The position numbers were made by a program, and so were the translations under genes. Below, piece by piece: positions 16,098-24,538 of a DNA stretch of 64,000 bases (positions are counted from its first letter, which is position 1; each line of letters starts with the position of its first letter). The stretch covers positions 1 through 64,000 of the forward strand of contig JABIHA010000080.1 of assembly GCA_018649885.1 (NCBI GenBank), read 5' to 3'. A model generated the notes under the pieces. It worked only from the letters and a program-made list of their open reading frames with translations, searched no databases and was not told the DNA's origin. Source of the stretch: Bacteriovoracaceae bacterium. Lineage in GTDB: Bacteria; Bdellovibrionota; Bacteriovoracia; Bacteriovoracales; Bacteriovoracaceae.

Positions 16098-17255
16098 TTA
16101 TAAAAAATCATAATAATTAATCGAATATATTGTCTTATTAAGAAGGTCTCTGGGGACCCAATAATTACCGTCTTCGCAACTTACACCATTTCGGCTTCCG
16201 TAAAAACATGGACCCCAAGAATTTTTTATCTTATACTGACATACTCCATTTTTCTTTTTGCGTTCAACAATAATTGAGGCATGGTTACCACAACTACTTC
16301 GATTTGAAATATCTAGTTTACTTATTTGAGATGTATAATTTTTTAAAAAGTTGGAACAATAACTAATTCCTACAGGCTGAACAACCTTTCTATTCCCTGT
16401 GAGATATTGTCCTATCTCTAGTGCAGTATCAATATAGTCTGTCCAATTTTTACCTTTTTCTTTATCAAACCAATCATAGGATATGAGCTTGGGAGATCTT
16501 GCATAAGTCCAGCTTTTTTGTTTTTCACATGCTGGAAAAAATATTTTTTGAAAGAAAAAGAGAAATCCTCCTTCATCCATTAATGCAGAGATGATGAGAT
16601 CTTCGTTGGGATAATCTTCTTCAGGTATTTCAAAGGCCTGGAGGTTTTCTTGTATTTTGTCCACCCAAGAATTTTTAATTAATTCTTTTACATTATAGGA
16701 GAAGGTTAAATGGCGGTAATCGAATGTGCCTTCTGGACGGAAAATTTTGACTTCTTCTAGAAACTCATTATAGAGATCTTGAAAATGTGGAATTCGATTA
16801 ATCATTCCTCGATAAGAGTGATAGTCTTTATCCTGCATAACAGAGCAGCTTCCAGTTCTTTTGTGAATAAATTGAAGGGCCGCTTTTATAGAGTTTCCTT
16901 CCATATAAAGTTCTGGATCGATTTTGTTATTTTCACGCTCCATTTGAGTAGCAAAGGCGCCGAGGGCAGTATGAACGGGGGAGCTCAACTCAAAGTCAGG
17001 GGCAACAACACCATTTGGAAATACCATATTGGTCATTCGTAAATAATCCCACATTTGGTTAGCAGTATATGCATAACATATGGGATCATTGCCCTGATTC
17101 ATCACTGGAATTTTCTCAAGGAGTTCTTGGTTTAAAGACATGGTCTTGCAGTCGTCTTCATACTCCGAACTGGCAACACTCGAAACTGTATATATCAGGA
17201 ACACAAGTGCTCCTAAAAAAGTACGAAGAAATAGCTTAGTCCTAAAATCTTTCAT
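16098..17255 (-). CDS. secreted papain-like (C1) cysteine peptidase family protein
   Basis: 385 residues with an N-terminal signal or anchor (LFLRTFLGALVFLIYTVSSVA). The papain core is recognisable: the oxyanion Gln and C60 in PVMNQGNDPICYAYTANQMW, H325 in SCGNHASIIVER and N345 in KIKNSWGPCF. A propeptide region typical of cathepsins is lacking, because the catalytic Cys comes only about 30 residues after the signal. A 260-residue span separates Cys and His, longer than in papain, with several cysteines. It is probably an exported peptidase. Transcribed alone. Confidence 0.85.
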   Translation of the reverse strand: MKDFRTKLFLRTFLGALVFLIYTVSSVASSEYEDDCKTMSLNQELLEKIPVMNQGNDPICYAYTANQMWDYLRMTNMVFPNGVVAPDFELSSPVHTALGAFATQMERENNKIDPELYMEGNSIKAALQFIHKRTGSCSVMQDKDYHSYRGMINRIPHFQDLYNEFLEEVKIFRPEGTFDYRHLTFSYNVKELIKNSWVDKIQENLQAFEIPEEDYPNEDLIISALMDEGGFLFFFQKIFFPACEKQKSWTYARSPKLISYDWFDKEKGKNWTDYIDTALEIGQYLTGNRKVVQPVGISYCSNFLKNYTSQISKLDISNRSSCGNHASIIVERKKKNGVCQYKIKNSWGPCFYGSRNGVSCEDGNYWVPRDLLNKTIYSINYYDFL

Positions 17256-17437
17256 CAGTACTTAGATTTGCAAGTCAGATTCCAGAATAAATAAGCTAAG
17301 TTGCCGAATTTTTATATAAAATGCATGAAGTATTTTCAATATCACTAAAAATAGGACGGCCTTAAATCTAGCTTGGTAATAGCATGAGTCGCTTAATGTG
17401 GGATTTCTACTTGAAGAAATACTATCGGAATATAGAA

Positions 17438-18004
17438 TCAGTCTTCACTTTCTTCATCATCATCATCATCACCTTCATAAATAAACTCATCATACTCTCT
17501 TTCAAACACAAGCTTTCTAGTGTCTTCAATTCGGTCGATATAGAGTTTGCCTCTTAGATGATCTACTTCATGTTGAAACACGGTGGCCAAAAAATCATCT
17601 GCGACGATTTCCTGTGGGTTTCCCTCATGATCAAGGTATTTGACTTCAATTTTTCTGGGCCTTCTGACATAACCCCTAAGACCTGGGATTGAAAGACAAC
17701 CTTCCCAAAAACCCTCTTTTTTCTTATCGAGTAGCTTGATTTTGGGATTAATTAAAACCTGCAATCCAAACTCTTCAAGGCCTGGGTATCTTTCAGAATC
17801 ATTTGGGATTTCTATTAGCACTAAGTTTTTGGAAACACCTACCTGTGGAGCGGCAAGGCCTAGCCCTTTCGCTTCATGCATTGTCTCTATCATGTCTTCA
17901 ATAAATTGATTTAGAGGGCCACTTCCAATTTCGTCTGCAGCGACATCTTGTGCAGCTTGGCGTAAAATGGGGTTCCCCATTCTAATAATTTCAAGTATTG
18001 CCAA
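17438..18004 (-). CDS. def: peptide deformylase
   Basis: 188 residues. All three deformylase motifs are present: GLGLAAPQVG (47-56), EGCLSIPG with metal ligand C103, and QHEVDHL with H145, E146 and H149. The enzyme removes the formyl group from the N-terminal methionine of new proteins, using Fe(II) or a similar metal, at the ribosome. The C-terminus carries an acidic tail (GDDDDDEESED) from a run of GAT/GAA triplets, beyond the usual domain. No fmt gene is next to it. It lies 4 bp downstream of a small secreted protein gene, which is an odd operon partner. Confidence 0.97.
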   Translation of the reverse strand: MAILEIIRMGNPILRQAAQDVAADEIGSGPLNQFIEDMIETMHEAKGLGLAAPQVGVSKNLVLIEIPNDSERYPGLEEFGLQVLINPKIKLLDKKKEGFWEGCLSIPGLRGYVRRPRKIEVKYLDHEGNPQEIVADDFLATVFQHEVDHLRGKLYIDRIEDTRKLVFEREYDEFIYEGDDDDDEESED

Positions 18005-18008
18005 TTTT

Positions 18009-18443
18009 CTACTCCATTTTAGCTTTGGTTTTCAACTTAGGTGAGTAAGTTTCTACCACAGCTTGAATGGTTCCTAAATAGGTTGTTACTAAATGACAAA
18101 ATTTCCCGGTAGATCCAACTACTGTGTGGTAGTTGGCGGGGTTTTTGGAGGCAATATCTGTCGTCAGCCGGATAATCTGAAACTCACCGGGCACTCCTGT
18201 TAGGGTGCCACAAATCTCAGCTGCCATATTCTTGGCATTGTCTGAGACACGGACAAATGATGTGATTTTTAGCTCAGGCTTAAGTTTTGCGATCAGGTCA
18301 ACATTTTCAATTGAAGGGCGCTCAGCATAGGCGAGTGTTTCACTTTGATAGTAATTTGCTTCAGAAAACTTCCCAGCAGTAAAAGCTCTGCTAGAGACGG
18401 CCAATGCCATTAAAAGTACGAGTGATTTAACTAGATTCTTCAT
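18009..18443 (-). CDS. secreted hypothetical protein
   Basis: 144 residues. Signal peptide MKNLVKSLVLLMALAVSSRA, followed by a soluble domain with two cysteines (AEICGTLTG and KFCHLVTTY) and a basic end. No family recognised. The gene ends 4 bp before the def start, so both are likely on one transcript, and def may depend on this gene's promoter. Confidence 0.7.
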   Translation of the reverse strand: MKNLVKSLVLLMALAVSSRAFTAGKFSEANYYQSETLAYAERPSIENVDLIAKLKPELKITSFVRVSDNAKNMAAEICGTLTGVPGEFQIIRLTTDIASKNPANYHTVVGSTGKFCHLVTTYLGTIQAVVETYSPKLKTKAKME

Positions 18444-18552
18444 GGAAATCCATCTCCATTTAATTGTTCATAATCCTTACACACCCATTGTAAGAGCGCC
18501 TCTCAATAAGTCAACTTTCACTGTGTAATGTCGATAAGATGGATGGAGCTTT

Positions 18553-19239
18553 ATGATCAAGTATATCCTGTTTTTGAGTATTGTATTTTCCACTATGACT
18601 TTTGCCAGACAAGCAAGAGTGGATAGTCATGAAACCGATTTATGGTTTGATCGTATCGATGTTTTTGGCAAAGACAAAGCTGCTCTAAAGACAGAAAAAA
18701 TAAAAGGACATCACCCCACGAGACTTGAAAGGTATAAGGTGATGTGTTTTAAAGATCGCAATGCCAAGGCCTGCAATGAGTATGGCTATTTCAAAAAGTC
18801 TTTAAAAGAAAATGAGAAGGCGCGAGTGGCCTGGGAGTATGGCTGTTACCTTAGAAATCAAAAATCCTGTTTTAATTTGGGTCACTATTATTTCCGGGCG
18901 AAAAGACCCGAAACCTCTATTCGGTATTTAAAACCCGTTTGTGATGAGGGACATGCCAAGGGCTGTTTTTACCTCGGAGTGCTGTATCAAAGAAAGCACG
19001 AATTTAAGCCTATGCAGGTTCGCTATAAAAGATCATGTGATTTAGGTGTGGCCAGGGCCTGCTACAATCTTGCTAGCTGGTTGCGCACTAATCATGGAGA
19101 AGTGCAAAAGGCCCATGAACTCGAATTACAGGCCTGTGTATTAGGACTTAAAAAATCCTGCCCAGAACGGGTCATCCATCACCGCGACACAAGAAGACAT
19201 GTGAGAGATGTTCACGTACTTTATGATCTCTATCAGTGA
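18553..19239 (+). CDS. secreted Sel1-like repeat protein
   Basis: 228 residues behind GGAGCTTT, with signal peptide MIKYILFLSIVFSTMTFA. Residues about 60-205 contain Sel1-like helical repeats of about 36 residues, each holding a cysteine pair: YGCYLRNQKSCFNLGHYY, VCDEGHAKGCFYLGVLYQ and SCDLGVARACYNLASWL. This cysteine spacing is like the Hcp proteins, where each repeat is locked by a disulfide, and fits an exported protein. Sel1 proteins serve as protein-binding scaffolds. It lies 9 nt before pepP, so co-transcription is likely, though a functional link is not obvious. Confidence 0.87.
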   Translation: MIKYILFLSIVFSTMTFARQARVDSHETDLWFDRIDVFGKDKAALKTEKIKGHHPTRLERYKVMCFKDRNAKACNEYGYFKKSLKENEKARVAWEYGCYLRNQKSCFNLGHYYFRAKRPETSIRYLKPVCDEGHAKGCFYLGVLYQRKHEFKPMQVRYKRSCDLGVARACYNLASWLRTNHGEVQKAHELELQACVLGLKKSCPERVIHHRDTRRHVRDVHVLYDLYQ

Positions 19240-19248
19240 GGTGAGAGC

Positions 19249-20598
19249 ATGTCTTTTGAAATTCATAAAAAACGAAGAGAAAAACTCTTAGAAATATTAG
19301 AAAAATGTGAAGCAGTGGCCATTATCGCCAGTGCCTTCGAAGTAAAACGAAACCACGATGTAGACTACCCCTTTCGCCAAGATAGCAGCTTCCACTACCT
19401 TACTGGCTTTGATGAGCCCGACTCGATACTTGTTCTCAATCCCTTTGAGCAAAAAAGAGAAACTCTTTTCTTAAGAGAAAGAGACCCAAAAATGGAGCTT
19501 TGGACTGGTAGAAGGTTAGGGGTTGATAAGGCGTGTGAGAAGCTTTCTATGGATCAAAGCTTTAAAATCGAACTCTTTGAAGAAAAACTTTCAACGCTCA
19601 CAAGTGGGGCCTCCAAATGGAGTTATGATTTAGCCTCTGATTTTACTTTGAGCTCGAAGCATAAATTGTGTGATTTCATTCAATCAAAAATCAATACGAG
19701 TAGAAACCGCTCCATGAAGTTAGGAAGTGTGGCGGTGTCTGGTTCTCTTGAAATTAAAGAGCTTCTCTCTGGTATGAGGGCCTTTAAAGATGATAGTGAG
19801 CTTGCCTCATTACAACAGGCACAAGTGGTGACCAATATGGCCCACAGGGCCGCCATGGCCTACAGTGCACCTGGAGTGGGAGAGCACCAGCTGCTAGCAC
19901 TTATGGAGTCTGTTTATCATTTTCACCAAGACTGTGGCACCGCCTACAACTCAATTGTGGCCGGGGGAGAAAATGCCCTGATTCTTCATTACGTAGACAA
20001 TAATTGTCAGCTTAGTGAAGGAGATCTTCTACTGATTGATTCGGGAGCCGAGAGCTCATATTACGCGGCCGATATTACAAGAACCTTTCCAGTAAATGGA
20101 GTGTTTACTCCAGCACAAAAAAGAATTTACGAAATTGTGCTGGAGGCCCAGAAAAAATCTTGTGAGCATATTAGGCCTGGACTTCTTCGCGCAGATTTTC
20201 ATACTGTGGCTTGTGAAGTATTAGTGCAAGGCTTGATTGATTTAAAAATATTAAAAGGCAGTGTCAGCGAAAATATGGATACGGGTGAGTTTAAAAAATA
20301 TTATCCTCACGGGACAGGACATCTCCTTGGTTTAGATGTGCATGATATTGTTCATGGCCTTCATTTTGAAAAAGGGATGGTGACAACCAATGAACCCGGT
20401 CTTTACCTGCCAGCTGATGATGAAAATGTTCCAGCTGAGTTTAGAGGTATTGGCATTCGAATAGAGGACAATTATATTTTAACTGATGATGGCCACGAAA
20501 ATTTAAGTGTAAGTATCCCTAAAGAAATTGAAGAAGTTGAGAATGCTTGTAGGGATGATTTTAGAAAATTTTTGCCTTATATAACTGACCCAAGATAA
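19249..20598 (+). CDS. pepP: Xaa-Pro aminopeptidase (M24B)
   Basis: 449 residues. An aminopeptidase-P N-terminal domain (about 1-130, with DYPFRQDSSFHYLTGFDEP) is followed by the pita-bread catalytic domain. The five dimetal ligands are visible: LLIDSGAE, YYAADITRTFP, HGTGHLLGLDVHD, TTNEPGLY and GIRIEDNY. PepP removes N-terminal residues that precede proline, in the cytoplasm, using manganese. Length matches the E. coli enzyme (441). GGTGAG precedes the ATG. A hairpin overlaps the stop codon. Confidence 0.96.
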   Translation: MSFEIHKKRREKLLEILEKCEAVAIIASAFEVKRNHDVDYPFRQDSSFHYLTGFDEPDSILVLNPFEQKRETLFLRERDPKMELWTGRRLGVDKACEKLSMDQSFKIELFEEKLSTLTSGASKWSYDLASDFTLSSKHKLCDFIQSKINTSRNRSMKLGSVAVSGSLEIKELLSGMRAFKDDSELASLQQAQVVTNMAHRAAMAYSAPGVGEHQLLALMESVYHFHQDCGTAYNSIVAGGENALILHYVDNNCQLSEGDLLLIDSGAESSYYAADITRTFPVNGVFTPAQKRIYEIVLEAQKKSCEHIRPGLLRADFHTVACEVLVQGLIDLKILKGSVSENMDTGEFKKYYPHGTGHLLGLDVHDIVHGLHFEKGMVTTNEPGLYLPADDENVPAEFRGIGIRIEDNYILTDDGHENLSVSIPKEIEEVENACRDDFRKFLPYITDPR

Positions 20599-20610
20599 GT
20601 CCTGGGTCAG
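20585..20610. terminator. hairpin between convergent genes
   Basis: CTGACCCA and TGGGTCAG make a perfect 8-bp stem with a 10-nt loop that spans the pepP stop codon. It lies between two convergent genes. The downstream T run is weak on both strands, so it is a candidate bidirectional terminator rather than a certain one. Confidence 0.55.
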
Positions 20611-20620
20611 CTTATTAAAA

Positions 20621-21817
20621 TTATCTATTTCTTGTTAAACTTTCAAAGAGCTCTGTAATTCTTGCGTCTGGGACCTGATAGATAGCATCGAATTTCTCAA
20701 CTTCTTTTTTAGCATCTTTTTCGGTCTGCGTTTTTCTCTCTTTTCCAACAAAGAAAATATCCTTTGTCTTCTTGGCCTCAGTAAGGTGTTTTGATTTTTT
20801 TATTTCATTTCCACCCATTGTTGTAAACCTTAGAGAGTACTCTGTTGAGCCTGGCTCGAAACGTCTTACGTGAATATGTGATCTTTCAAAAGGTGTCTTC
20901 TTTGAGTGATAAAACAAGTATTTGCCATCAGCTGTTACAGAAGGATGTTTTTGGTATGTGTAGTACTCTGTTGCAGTATCATCCATGGTCTCTCTATTGA
21001 AGCTAACCAATTCATTCCCCGAAATTTCGAGATTATAAAAGGCGATGAAGGCCTCTTCTTGACCACTTTCAGTTGTCATAGATGAGTTACCACCTCTTTG
21101 AAAATGAACTAAGATTTTTTTCCCGTCTGGTGTCCAGGTTGGGTGCTTATCATCAAATGCGCCCAGGTGGTATGCCTTTTCAGTTTCTAAGTTATAAACC
21201 ATTACGCCTCTTTTTTCATAGATGCCTCTTGTGTAAAAGGTCAGCCATTTTCCATCAGGAGAAACTTGGGCGTGCTTTAAAAGAATATTTTTTTCTATCC
21301 CAAAATCTTTAGGGTGAAAGGTATCGATTTTTTTGAAGTCTTGATCATAAAGTCGAATGATATTAAAAAACCTAGCAATTGAGCCAACAGCAATAATTTC
21401 AGAGTTTTCTCCTCCGTAGGCCATTCCGTGGTAGAAATGAAGAAATTGTCTACGTGCTTTTTCAGCTTCAAGCCATACTCCATCTATTTTTTCAGCATGC
21501 CAGCCTCTTACAGGGAAGAGTAGAGGCATTTTTTCTTTTCTACCTCCTGCAACCCAAACAAGCTTTGTGCCATCATCATTGGACGAGAGATTTTCTGGCT
21601 CTCTAGTAAGGTTATCGACAACTTCAACAACCTTGCCCATCTTTACAATGGTTGGTTGTTTACCTTCAGGTTTAATTGTTAGGAGTTTTAAAACTCTTGC
21701 TTCTTCAGCCGCTTCTTCTTTTTCTCTTTGTTTTTGCTTTTTACTTTTTGCATGGGCGCTTGATGCGAGAGCAAAAACCATGACCATGGCCATGATAGTA
21801 GTGTGTTTGAAATTCAT
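20621..21817 (-). CDS. secreted TolB-like beta-propeller (PD40) protein
   Basis: 398 residues behind AAGGA. A signal peptide (ending SSAHA) is followed by a very basic and acidic coiled segment (KSKKQKQREKEEAAEEAR). The rest shows repeated beta-propeller blades of the PD40/WD40-like kind found in TolB: HAQVSPDGKWLTFYTRG, HPTWTPDGKKILVHF and HPSVTADGKYLFYHSK. Such propellers bind other proteins in the periplasm. A catalytic peptidase domain, as in DPP-IV relatives, is missing. Probably a single transcription unit. Confidence 0.85.
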   Translation of the reverse strand: MNFKHTTIMAMVMVFALASSAHAKSKKQKQREKEEAAEEARVLKLLTIKPEGKQPTIVKMGKVVEVVDNLTREPENLSSNDDGTKLVWVAGGRKEKMPLLFPVRGWHAEKIDGVWLEAEKARRQFLHFYHGMAYGGENSEIIAVGSIARFFNIIRLYDQDFKKIDTFHPKDFGIEKNILLKHAQVSPDGKWLTFYTRGIYEKRGVMVYNLETEKAYHLGAFDDKHPTWTPDGKKILVHFQRGGNSSMTTESGQEEAFIAFYNLEISGNELVSFNRETMDDTATEYYTYQKHPSVTADGKYLFYHSKKTPFERSHIHVRRFEPGSTEYSLRFTTMGGNEIKKSKHLTEAKKTKDIFFVGKERKTQTEKDAKKEVEKFDAIYQVPDARITELFESLTRNR

Positions 21818-21960
21818 TAATTCCTTCCCAGAAAAATGCGTTTTTTTATCCTAAGGAGTTAAAATCACATATAAAACGGAAAAACCAGAAAAAATGATGC
21901 AATGTGTAGAAACTATAGGATGTAAGTCATTGGTATAGGGCAGGCTTATCAGTATGGCCG

Positions 21961-23838
21961 CTAATCTAGCTCAAAGTCACTGACTTCATATTGCTCGCTT
22001 ACTTCCATCACTTCCTTTAAGTTTTTTGGAAGCTCAATTGTGAATGTGGTGCCACGATCTTTTTGGGAATCAACTTTTATTCTTCCATTATGTTTAACAA
22101 TGATGTGCTTTACAATTGCAAGGCCCAGACCTGTACCACCCATACCTCGGGCCCTAGATTTGTCTACTCGAAAAAATCTTTCAAATATTCGGCTTTGGTA
22201 TTTTTCAGGAATGCCGATGCCAGAGTCTCTGACTGTTAAAATATATTCATGTTCATCTTCTTCCCAACTAATAAACACTTTGCCGGGAGCAACGGTATAC
22301 TTGAAAGCATTCTCGATAAGATTTGTTACAACTTGTTCTATCATTCTGGGGTCACCATAGATCATGCCAGAGTTTATGCTTTGCTTAAATTCTAGTTCAA
22401 TCTCTTTACCTATATAGCTTTGTTTAACATTTGAGATGACTCTTTGTGTAAGCTCGCTTGTGTCCACTGGGTCAACCACTAGATTAGTCTCAGACTCAAT
22501 AACTGAAAGGTCCAAAATATCATTGAATAGGGCAGTTAATCTTTCTGTATTTGATAATATTTTATCAAGGGGATCTATCATATTTGTGGGAAGTTTGTCT
22601 TGTTCACCCAAAATAATTTGGACAAAGCCTTTGAGTGCAGTGAGAGGAGTTCTTACTTCATGTGATACATTTGTCACAAAGTTTTCTCGCATTTTTAAAG
22701 CAAGCTTTTTATCTGTAACATCGTGAAGGACTATGACTGCACCAACATCTTTTTTGTGACCTTCTTTTAGAAGAGAAACTCTCATATCAAAGTGACCAAT
22801 GAACTGTTCATCTTTATTTAACTTAATGCTGTATAGGTTTTGGTTTTGCTTATTTCTTATTGCAATTTTAAGAAGTTTTGTAACTTTTCTGCTAATTCCA
22901 ATTCTTCCAATCTTTTTACCAATATAATCTTCACGATTTGATTTTTCATCTAGGAATCGTTTTTTAAATTCGTGATTAAAAAATAGTATTTGCTCATTTT
23001 TATTTACTGCTAGGATACAATCAGTAAGAGATTCTATCAGGGTTGAAAACTTTTTGTTCTCTGAATGCAGATCTTCAAGGTAAGTTTCAATATCTTTATT
23101 GGCCTGATCAACTGCACTTTCAACCTTACTCCATTCATCACCGGGCCTACTTTGATCATTTCCTTGGAATTTTTTGCTAAGTTTATTTACCTTGCCGAGA
23201 ACATTTCCAAGTGGTGTGGATATGCCTATTCCAAAATAAAGAGAAATAAGTGTCAATGCCAGAAATAGGGGGATCATATACACTAAGATATATTTATCAA
23301 GCTTCAAATAGTCTTGTTTTACATAGGTAAAAGGGATCGATTGCCTGATTATAGTTATTGGAGAAGAGGTAATAGCAATGGCCGCAAAGAGATATTCTTC
23401 ACTTTGAGGTGGAATTAATCTCCTTGAAAAACCTTTTCCCCTCTTTAAGGTTTTAGCTATTTCTGAATCTAACTTTCCAGTGTTGTGTTTTTTTTTTGCA
23501 ATTCGATTCTCTAAAGGGCCAAAGGCATTACATAATATTGATCCATTTTCATCAAAAATACTGTATTGGGATTTTGAATCAATCTCAATATTTCGGCACC
23601 AATTTAAGAGTTTTTTTCTATCAAGGCCTATGGTTTTTGAAAGGACTTTTAAGGAGGCTTGCATCTCCACTTTGGATTTTTTAACTAACTTGTTTTGAAG
23701 GTAGTATCTGAGTACCAATGAGGAGGCAAATATTGCTAAAAATATAAAAACTGCTTGAACGAGTGCAATTTTTTTAAAGAATTGCCAAGGGAAGACTCTG
23801 CCCTTAATAATCGGTACAGACACGGTAGCCAATTCCAC
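21961..23838 (-). CDS. PhoR-like sensor histidine kinase
   Basis: 625 residues. TM1 (about 25-45) and TM2 (about 183-205) bracket a periplasmic sensor of about 135 residues. A HAMP-like linker, a PAS domain (about 262-375) and the kinase core follow: HisKA with H393 in NVSHEVRTPLTAL, N-box N510 in NLIENAFKYT, G1 DSGIGIP and G2 GTGLGLA (568-574). It autophosphorylates at His and passes the phosphate to the partner regulator. The start is GTG 23838 or a GTG a few codons later; either overlaps the end of the regulator gene, giving translational coupling. The signal sensed is unknown. Confidence 0.93.
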   Translation of the reverse strand: MELATVSVPIIKGRVFPWQFFKKIALVQAVFIFLAIFASSLVLRYYLQNKLVKKSKVEMQASLKVLSKTIGLDRKKLLNWCRNIEIDSKSQYSIFDENGSILCNAFGPLENRIAKKKHNTGKLDSEIAKTLKRGKGFSRRLIPPQSEEYLFAAIAITSSPITIIRQSIPFTYVKQDYLKLDKYILVYMIPLFLALTLISLYFGIGISTPLGNVLGKVNKLSKKFQGNDQSRPGDEWSKVESAVDQANKDIETYLEDLHSENKKFSTLIESLTDCILAVNKNEQILFFNHEFKKRFLDEKSNREDYIGKKIGRIGISRKVTKLLKIAIRNKQNQNLYSIKLNKDEQFIGHFDMRVSLLKEGHKKDVGAVIVLHDVTDKKLALKMRENFVTNVSHEVRTPLTALKGFVQIILGEQDKLPTNMIDPLDKILSNTERLTALFNDILDLSVIESETNLVVDPVDTSELTQRVISNVKQSYIGKEIELEFKQSINSGMIYGDPRMIEQVVTNLIENAFKYTVAPGKVFISWEEDEHEYILTVRDSGIGIPEKYQSRIFERFFRVDKSRARGMGGTGLGLAIVKHIIVKHNGRIKVDSQKDRGTTFTIELPKNLKEVMEVSEQYEVSDFELD

Positions 23839-24517
23839 GAATTGTTTCGATTAGCTTAGCATCTTCTCCAAGCTTCTTTCGGAGTCCAAATATATGTGTA
23901 TCCACAATTCTTGCCGTGACATGTACTGGTCCATCCTGGATAATCTCTATCAATTGTTTTCTGGTAAGGACTTTTCCTTCGGAATCAATAAGTGCCACTA
24001 AAAGTTTATATTCTGAAAGTGTAAATGAAACTTCACCGTCTGGACCCTTAATTTTACAAGTGTCCGTATCAATGGAAAAACTGCCTATCTTTTTAATGTT
24101 TTTAGCATTTGGGTTTTCGGATTTTGAACCAACTCTCTCGCTTCTTCTAAGTAGTGCTTTAACTCTGGCATAGAGTACATTTATATCAAAAGGTTTAGTT
24201 AGGTAATCATCAGCACCTGCATCAAGGCCTTCAACAATATTTTCAGGTCTCGTCAGGGCAGTCACCATTAATATTGGAGTTGATTTGGTGGTTCGATACA
24301 TTCTGATAAACTTGCAGATTTCGATGCCTGTAACACCTGGAAGCATCCAGTCCACAATATATAAATCAAATGGTTGTTTTGTGGATTGAATCAGCTCTAG
24401 AGCATCTTCTCCATTATCAACATCGCTTACTTCAAAGCCTTTAACGAGTAATTGTGATTTAATCAGGGACCGAATATCTTCTTCGTCTTCAACTAGTAAA
24501 ATTCTGTTAGTTCCCAT
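23804..24517 (-). CDS. PhoB/OmpR-family response regulator
   Basis: 237 residues. Receiver domain with D10/D11, phospho-acceptor D56 in YIVDWMLPG, T86 and K108 in LTKPF. The C-terminal winged helix (about 140-237) has LSEYKLLVALIDSEG, VLTRKQLIE, TARIVDTHIFGLRKKL and the wing IRGIGYRV. It should bind direct DNA repeats as a dimer when phosphorylated. It is the cognate of the overlapping kinase. No Pho-regulon genes are near, so a phosphate role is not implied. It begins 21 nt after the XRE regulator gene and may share its transcript. Confidence 0.95.
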   Translation of the reverse strand: MGTNRILLVEDEEDIRSLIKSQLLVKGFEVSDVDNGEDALELIQSTKQPFDLYIVDWMLPGVTGIEICKFIRMYRTTKSTPILMVTALTRPENIVEGLDAGADDYLTKPFDINVLYARVKALLRRSERVGSKSENPNAKNIKKIGSFSIDTDTCKIKGPDGEVSFTLSEYKLLVALIDSEGKVLTRKQLIEIIQDGPVHVTARIVDTHIFGLRKKLGEDAKLIETIRGIGYRVCTDY

Positions 24518-24538
24518 GATTTTATTCTCACAAATACC

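Noticed and set aside
21961-24517. A phosphate (Pho) regulon two-component system
   Set aside because: The architecture is PhoR/PhoB-like but no pst, phoU or phosphatase gene is next to it, so the function cannot be named.
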